A DNA stretch of 64,000 bases from Methylococcales bacterium. Its GTDB lineage: Bacteria; Pseudomonadota; Gammaproteobacteria; Methylococcales; Methylomonadaceae. A program made the translations under genes and the position numbers. Below are positions 48,209 through 58,600 of this stretch, piece by piece. The stretch's first letter is position 1. Every line of letters starts with the position of its first letter. The stretch spans positions 1 through 64,000 of the forward strand of contig JAQTPT010000011.1 of NCBI GenBank assembly GCA_028712795.1. Reading direction: 5' to 3'. The notes beneath the pieces were generated by a model. It was not told the origin of the DNA and ran no database searches. It saw nothing but the letters and a program-made list of their open reading frames with translations.

Positions 48209-49132
48209 CTATTCAGGGGGTCTAGCCGTTTCCGCGGAATGCATATAAGAAATCGGCGCCTCATCTTCATCTGAAAAAGTGACCATTTCCCAAGCGTCTT
48301 TGTTGTCCAATAAAGTACGGAGTAATTTATTATTCAACCCGTGTCCTGATTTATAACCGATAAACTCGCCAATTAAGCTATGCCCCAATAAATATAAGTC
48401 GCCAATGGCATCAAGAATTTTATGTTTAACAAATTCATCTGCACTGCGCAGTCCATCTTCATTAAGGATCTTATCGTCATCAACTACGATTGCATTATCC
48501 AGGCTTCCTCCCAAAGCGAGATTATTTTCCCTCAGCATATCAATATCTTTCATGAAGCCAAAAGTTCTGGCCCGGCTTACTTCCTTAACAAAAGTCGTAG
48601 AAGAAAAATCCATCGTTGCCGTTTTTACATGCTCTTCAAAAGCCGGATGTTCAAAATCAATGGTAAAAGTCACTTTAAATCCATCGAATGGGTTAAATTC
48701 CGCCCATTTATCGCCTTCTTCAACCCGAATACTCCGTTTTATTTTAATATACTGTTTTGGACAATCCTGCTCTTCAACTCCGGCAGATTGAAGTAAAAAT
48801 ACAAAAGGTCCGGCACTACCGTCCATGATCGGTACTTCTCCAGCACTAACGTCAATAATGGCGTTGTCTATCCCTAATCCTGCAAAAGCCGAAAGCAAAT
48901 GCTCTATGGTCGAAATTTTAACATCACCTGAAACCAACGTCGTCGACAGGACAGTTTCCCCAACATTTTTTGGTGTTGCCTGAATAGTAACGGGTTCGTC
49001 CAAATCCACTCGGCAAAACCTGATACCTGTATTCGGCTCAGCCGGGCGTAAAGTTAAATGTATTTTGTCGCCTGTATGTAAACCAACGCCTGTGGCTCTT
49101 ATGGTGTTTCGTAAAGTTCGCTGTTTAATCAT
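48209..49132 (-). CDS. lpxC: UDP-3-O-acyl-N-acetylglucosamine deacetylase
   Basis: 307 residues. LpxC commits UDP-GlcNAc to lipid A synthesis by zinc-dependent deacetylation. Motifs: [13 protein letters not shown] near residue 12, [17 protein letters not shown] (zinc His about 79), [14 protein letters not shown] (about 238; zinc His and Asp) and [15 protein letters not shown] (catalytic His about 265). Normally follows ftsZ; here it stands between dciA and zapE. Confidence 0.97.
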   Translation of the reverse strand: MIKQRTLRNTIRATGVGLHTGDKIHLTLRPAEPNTGIRFCRVDLDEPVTIQATPKNVGETVLSTTLVSGDVKISTIEHLLSAFAGLGIDNAIIDVSAGEVPIMDGSAGPFVFLLQSAGVEEQDCPKQYIKIKRSIRVEEGDKWAEFNPFDGFKVTFTIDFEHPAFEEHVKTATMDFSSTTFVKEVSRARTFGFMKDIDMLRENNLALGGSLDNAIVVDDDKILNEDGLRSADEFVKHKILDAIGDLYLLGHSLIGEFIGYKSGHGLNNKLLRTLLDNKDAWEMVTFSDEDEAPISYMHSAETARPPE

Positions 49133-49366
49133 AAAAATAAATAACGCCGGATGGAAGGCCCTAAAAAGTCGTTAATTATACCTCATTAACGCCAAAAAAA
49201 GATATTGAATCGACTCCACTTCCAATAGTTGTTTAGTATTGGCGTCATATTTTTCAACATAATTATCTGTTGGCGGGTTATCTTTTATGCATTAACATTA
49301 CATTTTGTGTAGCTTAATTAAGCTAATTAGTGCTAGTCTAGGCATCATCATTTAGTCATTACGGAC

Positions 49367-50524
49367 ATGTTAAAAAAAAAATTTCAACGAAAAACTCCGG
49401 AACAATTTCCTGATTATTCCGGATTGCTGGAAAAACAATACAACCATCAAGTAACTCAAAGTCATATACACAACGATAACGCGCAATTTAACGCTTTAAA
49501 GCACTTACAAACGCTTTTGGATCATACCGTGGCGTCTGTCAATTATGATCGGCAATCGTTTGCGCACAAACTGCTTTCTTCGCCTCCGGAAAAATGTCAA
49601 AGCCTTTATTTATTCGGTGATGTGGGTCGCGGTAAATCGATGTTAATGGCGTTATTTTATGACGCTTGTCCTATTGAACAAAAACGGCGGGTACATTTTA
49701 ATATCTTCATGTTAGAGGTTCATGCCTTTAACCACGAATGGCGACAAAAAAACAATACTGATTCGATCTCTGCCTTGGCAAAAAAAATCAGGGCATCAGC
49801 ACTGCTTCTCTGCCTTGATGAGTTTTATGTCACCGATATAGCCGATGCCATGATTCTGGAAAGATTGTTTAGAAAGCTCTTTGAGTTGGGCTTACTGGTT
49901 GTTATAACATCTAACCGCCATCCGGATGATTTATATCAGGGCGGTTTGCAAAGGGAACAATTTCTGAACTTCACCAAGCTTTTGCAAACAGAATCCAAAA
50001 TTATAGAACTTGTTGCAAAAGAAGATTACCGGCTAATGCATCTGCATGCCCTTGAAGCGACTTATTATTTCCCACTGGATGCACATGCGGGTGAGTTTGT
50101 GGAAAAAAGCTATAATGAGTTTACCAATTTTGCAGCCAGACAAGCAGGCGAATTGCAGGTATTGGGAAGAAAGGTTGTTTTATCTTCGGTACACGGTGAT
50201 ATTGCCCTCACATCCTTCGATGAACTCTGCGTAAAACCTTTAGCTTCCGCTGATTACACAGAGATCGCCCGTGAATTCAGCACGTTGATTATGGCTGAAA
50301 TTCCAAAATTATCCTCAGCAAAACGTAACGAAGCCAAGCGTTTTATGACATTAATTGACGCGCTTTATGAACACAAGGTAAAACTGATATGCACCGCTGA
50401 AGTGCCCGCGCAAGAACTTTATACCGAAGGTGATGGCGCGTTTGAATTCAGACGCACCGTTTCAAGATTAATTGAAATGCAATCAGAGGGTTATTTACAG
50501 AGCAAGCACATCGGGCACTCATAA
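49367..50524 (+). CDS. zapE: Cell-division ATPase ZapE (AFG1-like)
   Basis: 385 residues of the AFG1/ZapE family. ZapE is an ATPase that acts on the Z-ring at late division. Walker A GDVGRGKSM is at residues 84-92, Walker B LLCLDEFYVTDIADAMIL is near 144-161 and the sensor VITSNRHPDDLY is near 180. The N-terminal family motif QFPDYSG-type start is present. It reads divergently from lpxC. Confidence 0.94.
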   Translation: MLKKKFQRKTPEQFPDYSGLLEKQYNHQVTQSHIHNDNAQFNALKHLQTLLDHTVASVNYDRQSFAHKLLSSPPEKCQSLYLFGDVGRGKSMLMALFYDACPIEQKRRVHFNIFMLEVHAFNHEWRQKNNTDSISALAKKIRASALLLCLDEFYVTDIADAMILERLFRKLFELGLLVVITSNRHPDDLYQGGLQREQFLNFTKLLQTESKIIELVAKEDYRLMHLHALEATYYFPLDAHAGEFVEKSYNEFTNFAARQAGELQVLGRKVVLSSVHGDIALTSFDELCVKPLASADYTEIAREFSTLIMAEIPKLSSAKRNEAKRFMTLIDALYEHKVKLICTAEVPAQELYTEGDGAFEFRRTVSRLIEMQSEGYLQSKHIGHS

Positions 50525-50765
50525 GTTTTTTTACCTGATAGTAGACAAGTTTTATTCCTTTATATCAAATGATTCCAAACTCATTACCACAACCTAAATC
50601 TAACAAAAAATGCCGGCAGTTCGTTTAACTCTTGCATATTTAAGGCTAAATTTTTTGCGATATTCATAAAGCACCCAGGTTTTCCGTAAACGTGGATAGA
50701 GAAGATTTTTACAACTCGCATTCCACTAAAACAATAAATTTAATAAGGCAACACGAGGCGCAACG

Positions 50766-51320
50766 ATGGTATTATTAACAACAAAAGTCTGTGATTTTGG
50801 TAAAAAAGCGGTTGATTTTAATTTACCGGGTATTGACGGACGTAACTGGTCGCTACAACAATGCATGGGTGAGAAAGGTTTGTTGATTATGTTTATTTGT
50901 AATCATTGCCCTTATGTCAAAGCCGTGCAAGAACGAATTGTAAGAGATACCCGCGAACTTAAAATGCTGGGTGTTGGAGCTGTCGCCATCATGTCCAATG
51001 ACCCTGCTGAATACCCGGAAGATTCCTTCGATAACATGAAGTTGCTCGCCAAACAACTGGATTTTAACTTTCCTTACCTATTTGATGAAACACAGCAAGT
51101 TGCAAGACAGTACGATGCCGTCTGCACGCCCGATTTTTTTGGTTATAATGCTGACTTTGAATTGCAGTACCGGGGCAGGCTTGATGCAAGCAAAAAGGAA
51201 ACCGCGCCTGACGATACCCGGCGCGACCTGTTTGAAGCCATGAAACAGATTGCAGAAACAGGACGCGGTCCACAAGAGCAGTTCCCTAGCATGGGTTGCT
51301 CCATCAAATGGAAAAAATAA
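50766..51320 (+). CDS. Thioredoxin-family redox protein
   Basis: 184 residues of the AhpC-TSA/redoxin fold: DFNLPGIDGRNWSL near residue 17, active site FICNHCPYVKAVQERI near 41-56 (CNHC motif), and a CTPDFFGYNADFELQYRGRLD segment (split, about 117-137). The CxHCPY type resembles proteins annotated as thioredoxin-like or peroxiredoxin. No signal peptide, so cytoplasmic. The substrate is unknown. It lies 33 bp upstream of pgk and may share its transcript. Confidence 0.85.
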   Translation: MVLLTTKVCDFGKKAVDFNLPGIDGRNWSLQQCMGEKGLLIMFICNHCPYVKAVQERIVRDTRELKMLGVGAVAIMSNDPAEYPEDSFDNMKLLAKQLDFNFPYLFDETQQVARQYDAVCTPDFFGYNADFELQYRGRLDASKKETAPDDTRRDLFEAMKQIAETGRGPQEQFPSMGCSIKWKK

Positions 51321-51353
51321 ACACTAAATTCACACAAACTGAGAGAGTAAAAT

Positions 51354-52529
51354 ATGTCGATTCAAAGAATGGTTGATCTGGATTTATCAGGAAAACGGGT
51401 ATTAATTCGCCAGGATCTGAACGTACCGGTAAAAAACGGTAAAGTGACCAGCGATATTCGTATTCAGGCAAGCGTTCCAACGATTGAAAAAGCCTTGGCC
51501 GCCGGTGCGGCAGTTATGCTGTTATCACATCTCGGCCGTCCCGTTGAAGGTCAATATGATGAAGCATCTTCTTTAAAACCGGTCGCTGAACGCTTGTCAA
51601 CCCTGCTGGGAAAACCCGTCAGACTGGAAAAGGATTGGCTGGACGGAATTGTAATTACTCCGGGTGAAGTCGTACTTTGCGAAAATGTGCGCTTCAATGC
51701 TGGCGAAGAAAAAAACAGCGATGAGTTAGGCAAGAAAATGGCCGCCCTTTGTGATGTTTTTGTAATGGATGCCTTTGGCACGGCTCACCGTGCACAAGCT
51801 TCAACACACAGTGTCGCCAAGTTTGCACCGGTTATTTGCGCAGGCCCTTTATTAGCCAATGAACTGGACGCCTTGGGCAAAGCCCTGGAAACTCCCGCTA
51901 AACCATTGGTGGCGATTGTGGGCGGATCCAAGGTGTCCACCAAGTTGACGGTATTAAAGTCATTATCGGAAAAAGTGGATCAATTAATTGTTGGCGGCGG
52001 TATAGCCAATACTTTTATTGCGGCGGCTGGTTTTCCAGTCGGCAAGTCGCTTTATGAAGCCGATTTAATAGAAGAAGCGCAACGGTTAATTGCCGCCGCA
52101 AAGCAAGCGGGCTCGGATATTCCGATACCGGTTGATGTGGTTTGCGCCAAAGAATTCTCTGAAACTGCAACAGCCGCAATCAAGAGGGTTGAAGATGTTG
52201 AAGCGGATGATTTGATCCTGGATATAGGTCCCGATACCGCAAAACAGTATGCTGAATTGCTAAAATCCGCTGGCACTATTGTTTGGAATGGTCCTGTAGG
52301 CGTATTCGAAATCGAGCAATTCAGTCATGGCACGCAAACACTGGCAACAGCCATTGCCGAAAGCAGCGCTTTTTCAATTGCTGGCGGCGGCGACACTTTA
52401 GCGGCAATTGACAAATACGGAATTAATGACCAGGTTTCATACACGTCAACGGGTGGTGGCGCATTCCTTGAATTTCTTGAAGGTAAGGAACTGCCTGCTG
52501 TTGCTATATTAAAATCACGCAGCCAGTAA
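51354..52529 (+). CDS. pgk: Phosphoglycerate kinase
   Basis: 391 residues. Pgk transfers phosphate from 1,3-bisphosphoglycerate to ADP in glycolysis. Signatures present: [17 protein letters not shown] (13-29), the HLGRP loop (about 60), [11 protein letters not shown] (about 137) and [11 protein letters not shown] (about 343, nucleotide end). Normal length. Ribosome site GAGAGAG before the ATG. A strong intrinsic terminator follows. Confidence 0.97.
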   Translation: MSIQRMVDLDLSGKRVLIRQDLNVPVKNGKVTSDIRIQASVPTIEKALAAGAAVMLLSHLGRPVEGQYDEASSLKPVAERLSTLLGKPVRLEKDWLDGIVITPGEVVLCENVRFNAGEEKNSDELGKKMAALCDVFVMDAFGTAHRAQASTHSVAKFAPVICAGPLLANELDALGKALETPAKPLVAIVGGSKVSTKLTVLKSLSEKVDQLIVGGGIANTFIAAAGFPVGKSLYEADLIEEAQRLIAAAKQAGSDIPIPVDVVCAKEFSETATAAIKRVEDVEADDLILDIGPDTAKQYAELLKSAGTIVWNGPVGVFEIEQFSHGTQTLATAIAESSAFSIAGGGDTLAAIDKYGINDQVSYTSTGGGAFLEFLEGKELPAVAILKSRSQ

Positions 52530-52602
52530 TAAGATATAGAGAGAAAGGTTTATAAATATTGTACCCTGACCTCTCATCCTGTACATTTATCTCGGAATTA
52601 CC

Positions 52603-52634
52603 ATCAGACTTATCAAATAGTCTGATTATTTTTT
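52603..52634 (+). terminator. Intrinsic terminator after pgk
   Basis: Perfect 8-bp stem ATCAGACT/AGTCTGAT with an 8-base loop, followed by TATTTTTTA. It lies between pgk and rpoZ and separates the two transcription units. Confidence 0.85.
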
Positions 52635-52654
52635 ACTTACATTAAGGTTAACTA

Positions 52655-52894
52655 ATGGCCAGAGTTACTATCGAAGATTGTTTAGAACATGTAGAAAACC
52701 GTTTCAAACTGGTGTTATTGGCGAGCGCGAGAGCGCGTCAATTAAGCCACGGCGCAACTGAATTTCTTCCGCGCGGCAAAGATAAAGATACCGTTCTTGC
52801 TCTGCGCGAAATTGCGGCAGGTCATGTCACGACTGAGAACATCAATATTCTCCATCGTGTTGGTGAAATACATGACCACAACCCCATGTTCTAA
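52655..52894 (+). CDS. rpoZ: RNA polymerase omega subunit
   Basis: 79 residues. Omega aids assembly of RNA polymerase and takes part in the ppGpp response. The sequence begins [17 protein letters not shown] and has the [13 protein letters not shown] helix, both diagnostic. The spoT gene starts 12 bp after its stop, the conserved rpoZ-spoT pairing. The usual upstream gmk is replaced here by pgk and a terminator. Confidence 0.97.
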   Translation: MARVTIEDCLEHVENRFKLVLLASARARQLSHGATEFLPRGKDKDTVLALREIAAGHVTTENINILHRVGEIHDHNPMF

Positions 52895-52906
52895 ACCTTT
52901 GCTTCC

Positions 52907-55081
52907 ATGTCGAAAATAGCCGGCACCATCGAATCAATCCGCCCTCAGGACGAACTGATCGATCGATTATGCGCGGTTTTATCCGGCTATTTAGATCAAG
53001 CCCAAATTGATGATTGCGTCCGTGCTTACAAATTTAGCGCGGATGCGCATTTAGGTCAATTCCGTAAAAGTGGCGAAGCATATATTTGTCACCCCGTCTC
53101 TGTCGCCATCACCCTGGCCGAGATGCGTATGGATGCCAGCGGCATCATGGCGGCAATTCTGCACGATGTCATTGAAGATACCCCGGTAAGCAAAAAAGAA
53201 CTGGCAAACCTGTTCAGTGAAGAAGTCGCGGAACTGGTTGATGGTGTCACTAAACTTACACAAATTGATGGCAAATCCCAAACCAGGGCAGAAGCTCAAG
53301 CTGAAAACGTACGTAAAATGTTTCTTGCTATGGGCAAAGACTTACGGGTGATATTGGTCAAATTGGCAGACCGACTGCACAACCTGCAAACATTAGGCGT
53401 CATGCCCGCACAAAAAAAACGCCGCATCGCCCGCGAAACTTTGGATATTTACGCCCCGATTGCCAATCGTTTGGGTATGAATAAAATCCGGCACAAATTG
53501 GAGTCTCTGAGTTTTCAAGCGATGTACCCGCTACGTTATGCCGTTTTAACTAATGCAGTAAAAAAAGCTCGCGGTAACCGCAGTAAAATTGTAGGCACCA
53601 TTGAAAGCACTATAAAAAAGCGTTTGGAACAGGCTGACCTCCACTGTGAAGTGTCAGGCAGGGAAAAAAATATTTATAGCATTTATCAAAAAATGGTCCA
53701 GAAAAAAGCGTCCTTATCATCGATTTTTGATGTCTACGCCTTCCGGATTTTTTGTGATAATGTCGATGCCTGTTACAGGGCTTTGGGTGTTATTCATAAT
53801 TTGTATAAACCTATTCCTGGCCGCTTTAAAGATTATATCGCCTTGCCCAAAGCTAATGGGTACCAATCCCTGCACACCATACTCATTGGCCCTTATGGCG
53901 TCCCCATCGAAATCCAGATCAGAACTCACGAAATGCACCGCATGGCGGAATCGGGTATCGCCGCGCATTGGCTCTATAAATCCGAGGATGATAAAACTGA
54001 AAAATTTCAAGCGCGGGCTAATGAATGGTTACGCGATTTATTGGAAATCCAGAAGACAGCCGGCGATTCTCTCGAGTTTATTGATAATTTAAAGGTAGAC
54101 TTGTTCCCACAGGAAGTTTTTGTGTTCACCCCCAAGGGCGGGATTATCAAAATGCCCCGAGGCGCAACCATTATCGATTTTGCCTACGCGGTTCATACTG
54201 ATATTGGAAATGCCTGTGTTTCAGCCAGAATTGACAAACAACTGGTGCCATTGCAAACCAAACTTGAAAACGGCATGACCGTAGAAATTATTACTGCATC
54301 CTGGGCAAGGCCGAACGCGCTTTGGCTCAATTATGTGACGACAGTAAAAGCGCGTTCCAGTATCCGCAACCATCTGAAAAATTTTAAACAGAAAGAGGCT
54401 ATTAGCTTAGGCCGGCGACTGTTGGAAAAAGAACTCCAAACCTTGCATCTCCATTTGGAAAACATCGAGGACGCCCGAATACAGGCATTGCTTAAAGTTA
54501 TGAACGTGCCATCCATGAACGATTTGCTGGAAGACATTGGTTTGGGCAACAAAATGCCGTTTTTAATCGCCAAGCGACTCACTCAGGATGATATTAATGC
54601 CAATATCAAGCTGGATGACACTGACAAAATCCAGCAAACACCCCTGATTATAAAAGGCACGGAAGGCATGGTGATTACCCTGGCCAAATGTTGCAGGCCC
54701 ATTCCGGGTGACTCAATCATAGGCTACTTTAATCCCGGCAAAGGCATAGTTGTCCATCATTACGAATGCCGTAACAGCTCTGTCGTCAAAAAAAAACACA
54801 CCAACTGGCTCGATGTTGAATGGAGCCAGGATGTAAAAGGCGATTTTCCCACTGAACTTCGCATAGAGATACTTAATCAACGCGGGGCATTGGCAACCAT
54901 TGCATCAACGATTTCCGAACGAGGTTCAAACATTGAAAACGTCAACGTTGTCGATCAAGATGACCGTATTTGTGTCGACTTGATCACCCTGACAGTTAAA
55001 GACCGCATGCATTTGGCAAAGATCATGCGCCGCTTGAAAGAATTACCCATTGTTTTAAAAATTACCCGAGTTAAGGGCTAG
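52907..55081 (+). CDS. spoT: Bifunctional (p)ppGpp synthetase/hydrolase SpoT
   Basis: 724 residues. The HD hydrolase domain (AILHDVIEDTPVSKKEL, about 75-90) is intact, followed by the synthetase domain (FDVYAFRIFCDN, about 280; GRFKDYIALPKANGYQSLHT near 306-325), a TGS domain (VFVFTPKGGIIKMPRGATI, about 405) and a C-terminal ACT domain. Both catalytic halves keep their motifs, so it should make and degrade (p)ppGpp. ppnN, a target of ppGpp, is also in this window. Confidence 0.96.
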   Translation: MSKIAGTIESIRPQDELIDRLCAVLSGYLDQAQIDDCVRAYKFSADAHLGQFRKSGEAYICHPVSVAITLAEMRMDASGIMAAILHDVIEDTPVSKKELANLFSEEVAELVDGVTKLTQIDGKSQTRAEAQAENVRKMFLAMGKDLRVILVKLADRLHNLQTLGVMPAQKKRRIARETLDIYAPIANRLGMNKIRHKLESLSFQAMYPLRYAVLTNAVKKARGNRSKIVGTIESTIKKRLEQADLHCEVSGREKNIYSIYQKMVQKKASLSSIFDVYAFRIFCDNVDACYRALGVIHNLYKPIPGRFKDYIALPKANGYQSLHTILIGPYGVPIEIQIRTHEMHRMAESGIAAHWLYKSEDDKTEKFQARANEWLRDLLEIQKTAGDSLEFIDNLKVDLFPQEVFVFTPKGGIIKMPRGATIIDFAYAVHTDIGNACVSARIDKQLVPLQTKLENGMTVEIITASWARPNALWLNYVTTVKARSSIRNHLKNFKQKEAISLGRRLLEKELQTLHLHLENIEDARIQALLKVMNVPSMNDLLEDIGLGNKMPFLIAKRLTQDDINANIKLDDTDKIQQTPLIIKGTEGMVITLAKCCRPIPGDSIIGYFNPGKGIVVHHYECRNSSVVKKKHTNWLDVEWSQDVKGDFPTELRIEILNQRGALATIASTISERGSNIENVNVVDQDDRICVDLITLTVKDRMHLAKIMRRLKELPIVLKITRVKG

Positions 55082-55177
55082 ATAGCTCTGTTTTCCAGCT
55101 CTTATGTGTTTGAAAACAAGCTTAAGCCGCTGGGTTTGATATCATAAACACTCATCATCAACATATCAGGAAACAAA

Positions 55178-55666
55178 ATGCTGGGTCGAGTCGAACCTGT
55201 ACAATTAAAATCCGATCTTTTCCTGCCTTGGCTTATCCAGGGCGTCATGCTGGCTTCGCTATTGGTTTATGTTATCGTCTGCATTACCCTCGGCGACCAA
55301 ATCCAACAACCCCTCCCGGAAGCACAACGAGTTCTGATTAGAACAATATTATACATCGTGGCTATTGTTACACTTCCGATGACTAATTTGCTCAGGCACA
55401 TTCAATTGCGCCTCAACCAGACCATGCCCTTTTCCAGTATAGATCCGGGGGGCGAGGCAAAAAAACGTTATTTAGTAACGGTTATTGTATCCATGTCATT
55501 GATTGAAAGCGTGGGGATTTTTGGCTTCGTCATGTTTGTTTTGGGTGATAATTTTAATACCTTGTACATTTTTACAGGATTGTCCGCCTTAGGGCTGTTT
55601 CTATATCGGCCTAAAGCGCATGAATACGCCGGCATTGTAGAGGCGCTTACCGCGCAACAAAAATGA
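55178..55666 (+). CDS. Four-helix membrane protein, unknown function
   Basis: 162 residues with four hydrophobic helices (about 19-40, 55-70, 97-118, 122-140). I do not recognise a family. Its stop overlaps the start of a broken Fe-S protein gene (ATGA), so it was probably once the first gene of a redox-related pair. No ribosome-site oddity; AGGAAACAAA precedes the ATG. Confidence 0.6.
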   Translation: MLGRVEPVQLKSDLFLPWLIQGVMLASLLVYVIVCITLGDQIQQPLPEAQRVLIRTILYIVAIVTLPMTNLLRHIQLRLNQTMPFSSIDPGGEAKKRYLVTVIVSMSLIESVGIFGFVMFVLGDNFNTLYIFTGLSALGLFLYRPKAHEYAGIVEALTAQQK

Positions 55667-55801
55667 ATGAAGACCTATTTGCTGATGCGGATATCGGCAT
55701 TAAATGCGGCTTATGCCTGCCGCAGTGCCAAAACCCATAATGAAAACGAACCGCCTCGTTGCCGCATGGCCTTCTTCAAGCCTGGGCGGGTTATCATTTG
55801 A
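55663..55801 (+). pseudogene. Fragment of a GlcF-like iron-sulfur protein
   Basis: The first 26 codons read MNEDLFADADIGIKCGLCLPQC, the N-terminal 4Fe-4S motif of GlcF-type glycolate oxidase subunits, then a stop. The next frame continues AKTHNENEPPRCRMAFFK, which matches the TY.KTxDExDSPRGRIALI segment of the same family with Cys in place of Gly. The rest of the gene is gone by 55892. One frameshift, one altered residue and a 3' deletion show it is dead. Confidence 0.7.
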
Positions 55802-55892
55802 AAGTGGTTCAAACGGTTGAATGAGTTGCACGACAATTTAAAATTTAAACACGGGTAAAAAAGCGAATAATCAAATAGCTATCTAATGAACT

Positions 55893-56699
55893 TTAATCAG
55901 CAACTTTTAGTTTTTTGCGCCGATAATTGTGTCCATAAAAAATTTCAGTCACTTCCCTTCTCAACTTCTGTTCAATCTCTGCTTTTTGCGCGTCCGTCAG
56001 ATTGCTTTCTTTCTCGAATAAATAATTTTCCAGCTCGGTTTCCTTGAGCATCATTTTGGTATGAAAAATATTTTCCTGGTACACATTCACATCGATCATT
56101 TGATAGCTTTCTTGGGTATCTTTGGCGATATAGTTCTGTATTGACGTAATATTGTGGTCGATGAAATGCTTTTTACCGGAGATGTCCCTTGTAAAACCCC
56201 GTACTCTGTAATCCATTATGACGACATCAGATTCAAAACTGTGGATCAGGTAATTAAGCGCTTTTAAGGGTGAAATACGCCCGCAGGTTGACACGTCAAT
56301 ATCAGCGCGAAAAGTACTGATACCGCTATCGGGATGACTCTCAGGATAGGTATGGACGGTAATATGGCTTTTATCGAGATGCGCCAACACGGTTTCAGGC
56401 AAGGGCCCCGGGGTCTGGCTATTCATGTTGGGCGGCGGGGTGGAATCGCCCTCTGAAATCAGCATGGTTACGCTGGCGCCCTGAGGATCATAGTCCTGGT
56501 GGGCAATGTTAAGAATTTGCGCACCGATAATTTCGGCGACATCTTTAAGAATTTGAGTCAATTTCTTGGCGTTATAAGCTTCATCAATATATTCTATGTA
56601 GGCCTGCTGTTGTTCAGCAGGCGCATAGCAAATATCGTATATATTGAAACTGAGTGACTTTGTCAAATTGTTAAAGCCATGTAATTGCAATTTATTCAA
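55893..56699 (-). CDS. speD: S-adenosylmethionine decarboxylase proenzyme
   Basis: 268 residues, close to E. coli SpeD (264 aa). It makes the aminopropyl donor for spermidine. The proenzyme cleavage site is visible as [12 protein letters not shown] (about residues 111-122), where the Ser becomes the pyruvoyl group. [17 protein letters not shown] and the [20 protein letters not shown] segment are typical of the class 1A enzyme. It lies 5 bp downstream of an OsmC-family gene, which may be cotranscribed. Confidence 0.95.
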   Translation of the reverse strand: MNKLQLHGFNNLTKSLSFNIYDICYAPAEQQQAYIEYIDEAYNAKKLTQILKDVAEIIGAQILNIAHQDYDPQGASVTMLISEGDSTPPPNMNSQTPGPLPETVLAHLDKSHITVHTYPESHPDSGISTFRADIDVSTCGRISPLKALNYLIHSFESDVVIMDYRVRGFTRDISGKKHFIDHNITSIQNYIAKDTQESYQMIDVNVYQENIFHTKMMLKETELENYLFEKESNLTDAQKAEIEQKLRREVTEIFYGHNYRRKKLKVAD

Positions 56700-56704
56700 A
56701 ACGC

Positions 56705-57124
56705 TTAAACCTCGATAACTTCAAAATCATGGGTAATTTCCACACCCGCATTGCCTAACATAATGGAAGCAGAGCAATATTTCTCTGCCGACAATTTCAC
56801 CGCCCGCTCAACAGCAGATGCTTTCAAATCACGGCCACTCACGACAAAATGCAGGTGAATTTTGCTAAACACACTCGGCACAGCGTCAACCCGCTCGGCT
56901 GAAATTTCAGCAACGCAGTGAACAATATCATTTCTGCCTTTTTGTAAGATCTGCACCACATCAAAAGATGAACAACCGCCTAAGCCCACTAATATCATTT
57001 CCATAGGCCGCATACCCATATTACGTCCACCATGATCGGGTGAGCCATCCATCACAACCGCATGGCCGCTGCCCGTTTCACCGACAAACATCACACCATC
57101 AACCCATTTGACTGTTGCTTGCAT
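56705..57124 (-). CDS. OsmC-family protein
   Basis: 139 residues. The OsmC fold shows [25 protein letters not shown] (split across 33-57) with one catalytic cysteine at about 53 and a second at about 116 (KYCSASIML), so peroxidase activity is possible. It is like the YhfA subgroup. It lies 5 bp upstream of speD on the same strand. Followed on the left side of the window only by speD; to the right lies IS debris. Confidence 0.9.
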   Translation of the reverse strand: MQATVKWVDGVMFVGETGSGHAVVMDGSPDHGGRNMGMRPMEMILVGLGGCSSFDVVQILQKGRNDIVHCVAEISAERVDAVPSVFSKIHLHFVVSGRDLKASAVERAVKLSAEKYCSASIMLGNAGVEITHDFEVIEV

Positions 57125-57162
57125 TTCTTTTCCTCAGTTAAAATGACGCATAGATTAGCATA

Positions 57163-57890
57163 TTAATTAAGCGTAAACAGAGTTTTCAATGTTAAGACCA
57201 TCCGCAAAGGTACGCCACCAAAGAAGACAAAGGCTTTATTGTGAGCGTCCAGAACCATTTCCTGGGTTTCACAAGGATACGCCACGACAAACATTTTTCG
57301 GCTATAGGAAAGACGAAAATGGCCGACCTTGATCTTTCTGCCAATACCGCCTAACTCAACAAATTCTTCGCTCCAATCAAACTGGCACGTTTCTCCCGGG
57401 GGAAAGGCCAAGGGAATAAATGCTTTGGTGATAGCAGGTGTTATTTTCTGTTCAAGTTTCCAATGCTTCACATAACGTTGTACGCTGTCATAGGCGCCAC
57501 GATAACCTTCTGCCTGTAGGCATTCAAACAAGCGTTGTGCGGTTCTTCGTTGTTTTTTTGGTAGCCGAGATTCCATTTCCAGCCATAGTGTCAGGCGTTC
57601 TTGAAATTCACTCAACTTTGGGAAAGTTTGAATCTTTCGTTGGTAAACAGGTTCTTCAGTCGTTTGTAAATGTTTGCGAACGGTGGTACAAGACAGGTTT
57701 AATGATCTTGCGATAGGACTGATGTCCTCACCGCTTATAAAATGACGTCTTCTAATTTCGGCAATAAAATCCATAAATAACATCCAAGGTTGCTCCGGCA
57801 AAATACCGGATCATGACACATATCAGGGTGGACAGTTTTCGACGCTGTTTTCCCCGATCCCCTGGACATTTTTCCACGCTGTTTTACAGG
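57163..57890 (-). pseudogene. IS21-family IstA transposase, 3'-truncated, with left-end repeats
   Basis: The minus-strand frame (start at or near 57777) has the IS21 IstA pattern: RRRHFISGEDISPIARSLNLS (helix-turn-helix), LPKKQRRTAQRLFECLQAEGY and FDWSEEFVELGG (first Asp of the core). It is cut off after GGVPLRMVLTLKTLF, and IstB is absent. Two 23-bp direct repeats (57829-57851 and 57863-57885; TGGACANTTTTCNACGCTGT core) upstream are the multiple terminal sites that IS21 elements have. This is a dead remnant. Confidence 0.8.
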
Positions 57891-57899
57891 ATAAAACCG

Positions 57900-58448
57900 G
57901 CGGTCAAATTATGCCAGACGGTCTACCAGAAAGGAATTTCACTGTCCAAGAAGGCGATGTTGGCGATTGAAGCCAGACTAGAGCGTAACCCAATCCTGCC
58001 AAAATGGGATATCCTGATTCGGCCCGCTTGATGATGGGTAAAGTCTTCTTCGGAAATCACCTTGAGTTACGGATAGGTTTGCACAGGGCAACCAGAAAAC
58101 CAGCGGCAACCATAGGTTCTAAAAACCTGCGCCAAACACGGTATAGAACAGAGGCTGACAAAGCCCGCCACACCGGCAACGAATGGCATGGTCGAGCGCG
58201 TCAACGGCACGATCAAGGATGCGACCATCAAGGTAACCACTTATGACAATGTCGGGGACATGAAGGCCAATTTGGCCCTGTTCCTGCTCTTATATAACTT
58301 CAACAGGGGACATGGGAGCTTAAGAAAAGAATTAAAAGTAAGGACACCCTTTGATGCGTTGGATTACTGGTATAAGCTATCACCCGAATTATTTAAAATC
58401 TTACCCGATAAGTTCAAGTCTGTTCATGCTCAGATCACAACAACCTAG
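57900..58448 (+). pseudogene. IS481-family transposase C-terminal fragment, frameshifted
   Basis: The 3' part reads NGMVERVNGTIKDATIKV, then YDNVGDMKANLALFL, YNFNRGHGSLRKELKVRTPF and ALDYWYKLSPELF, the end of an IS481 integrase-core transposase (Glu in MVERVNGT). Upstream the frame is lost (near 58185) and only scattered recognisable pieces remain, such as KGISLSKKAMLAIEAR. It directly adjoins the IS21 end, so insertions have piled up between osmC and pepA. Confidence 0.7.
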
Positions 58449-58600
58449 TGAAACCTGACAATTAAGCCTAAACCAATCGCTGTAGCTGTATAGCAAAGCT
58501 ATTGGTTGTATAATTCCAAGTTAACAGCTCATCCTGATGTGGTACTTATTCTGCCTGATCACGATAAGATTTTTATTCAGCTACTAATACGAGTCAAGTC

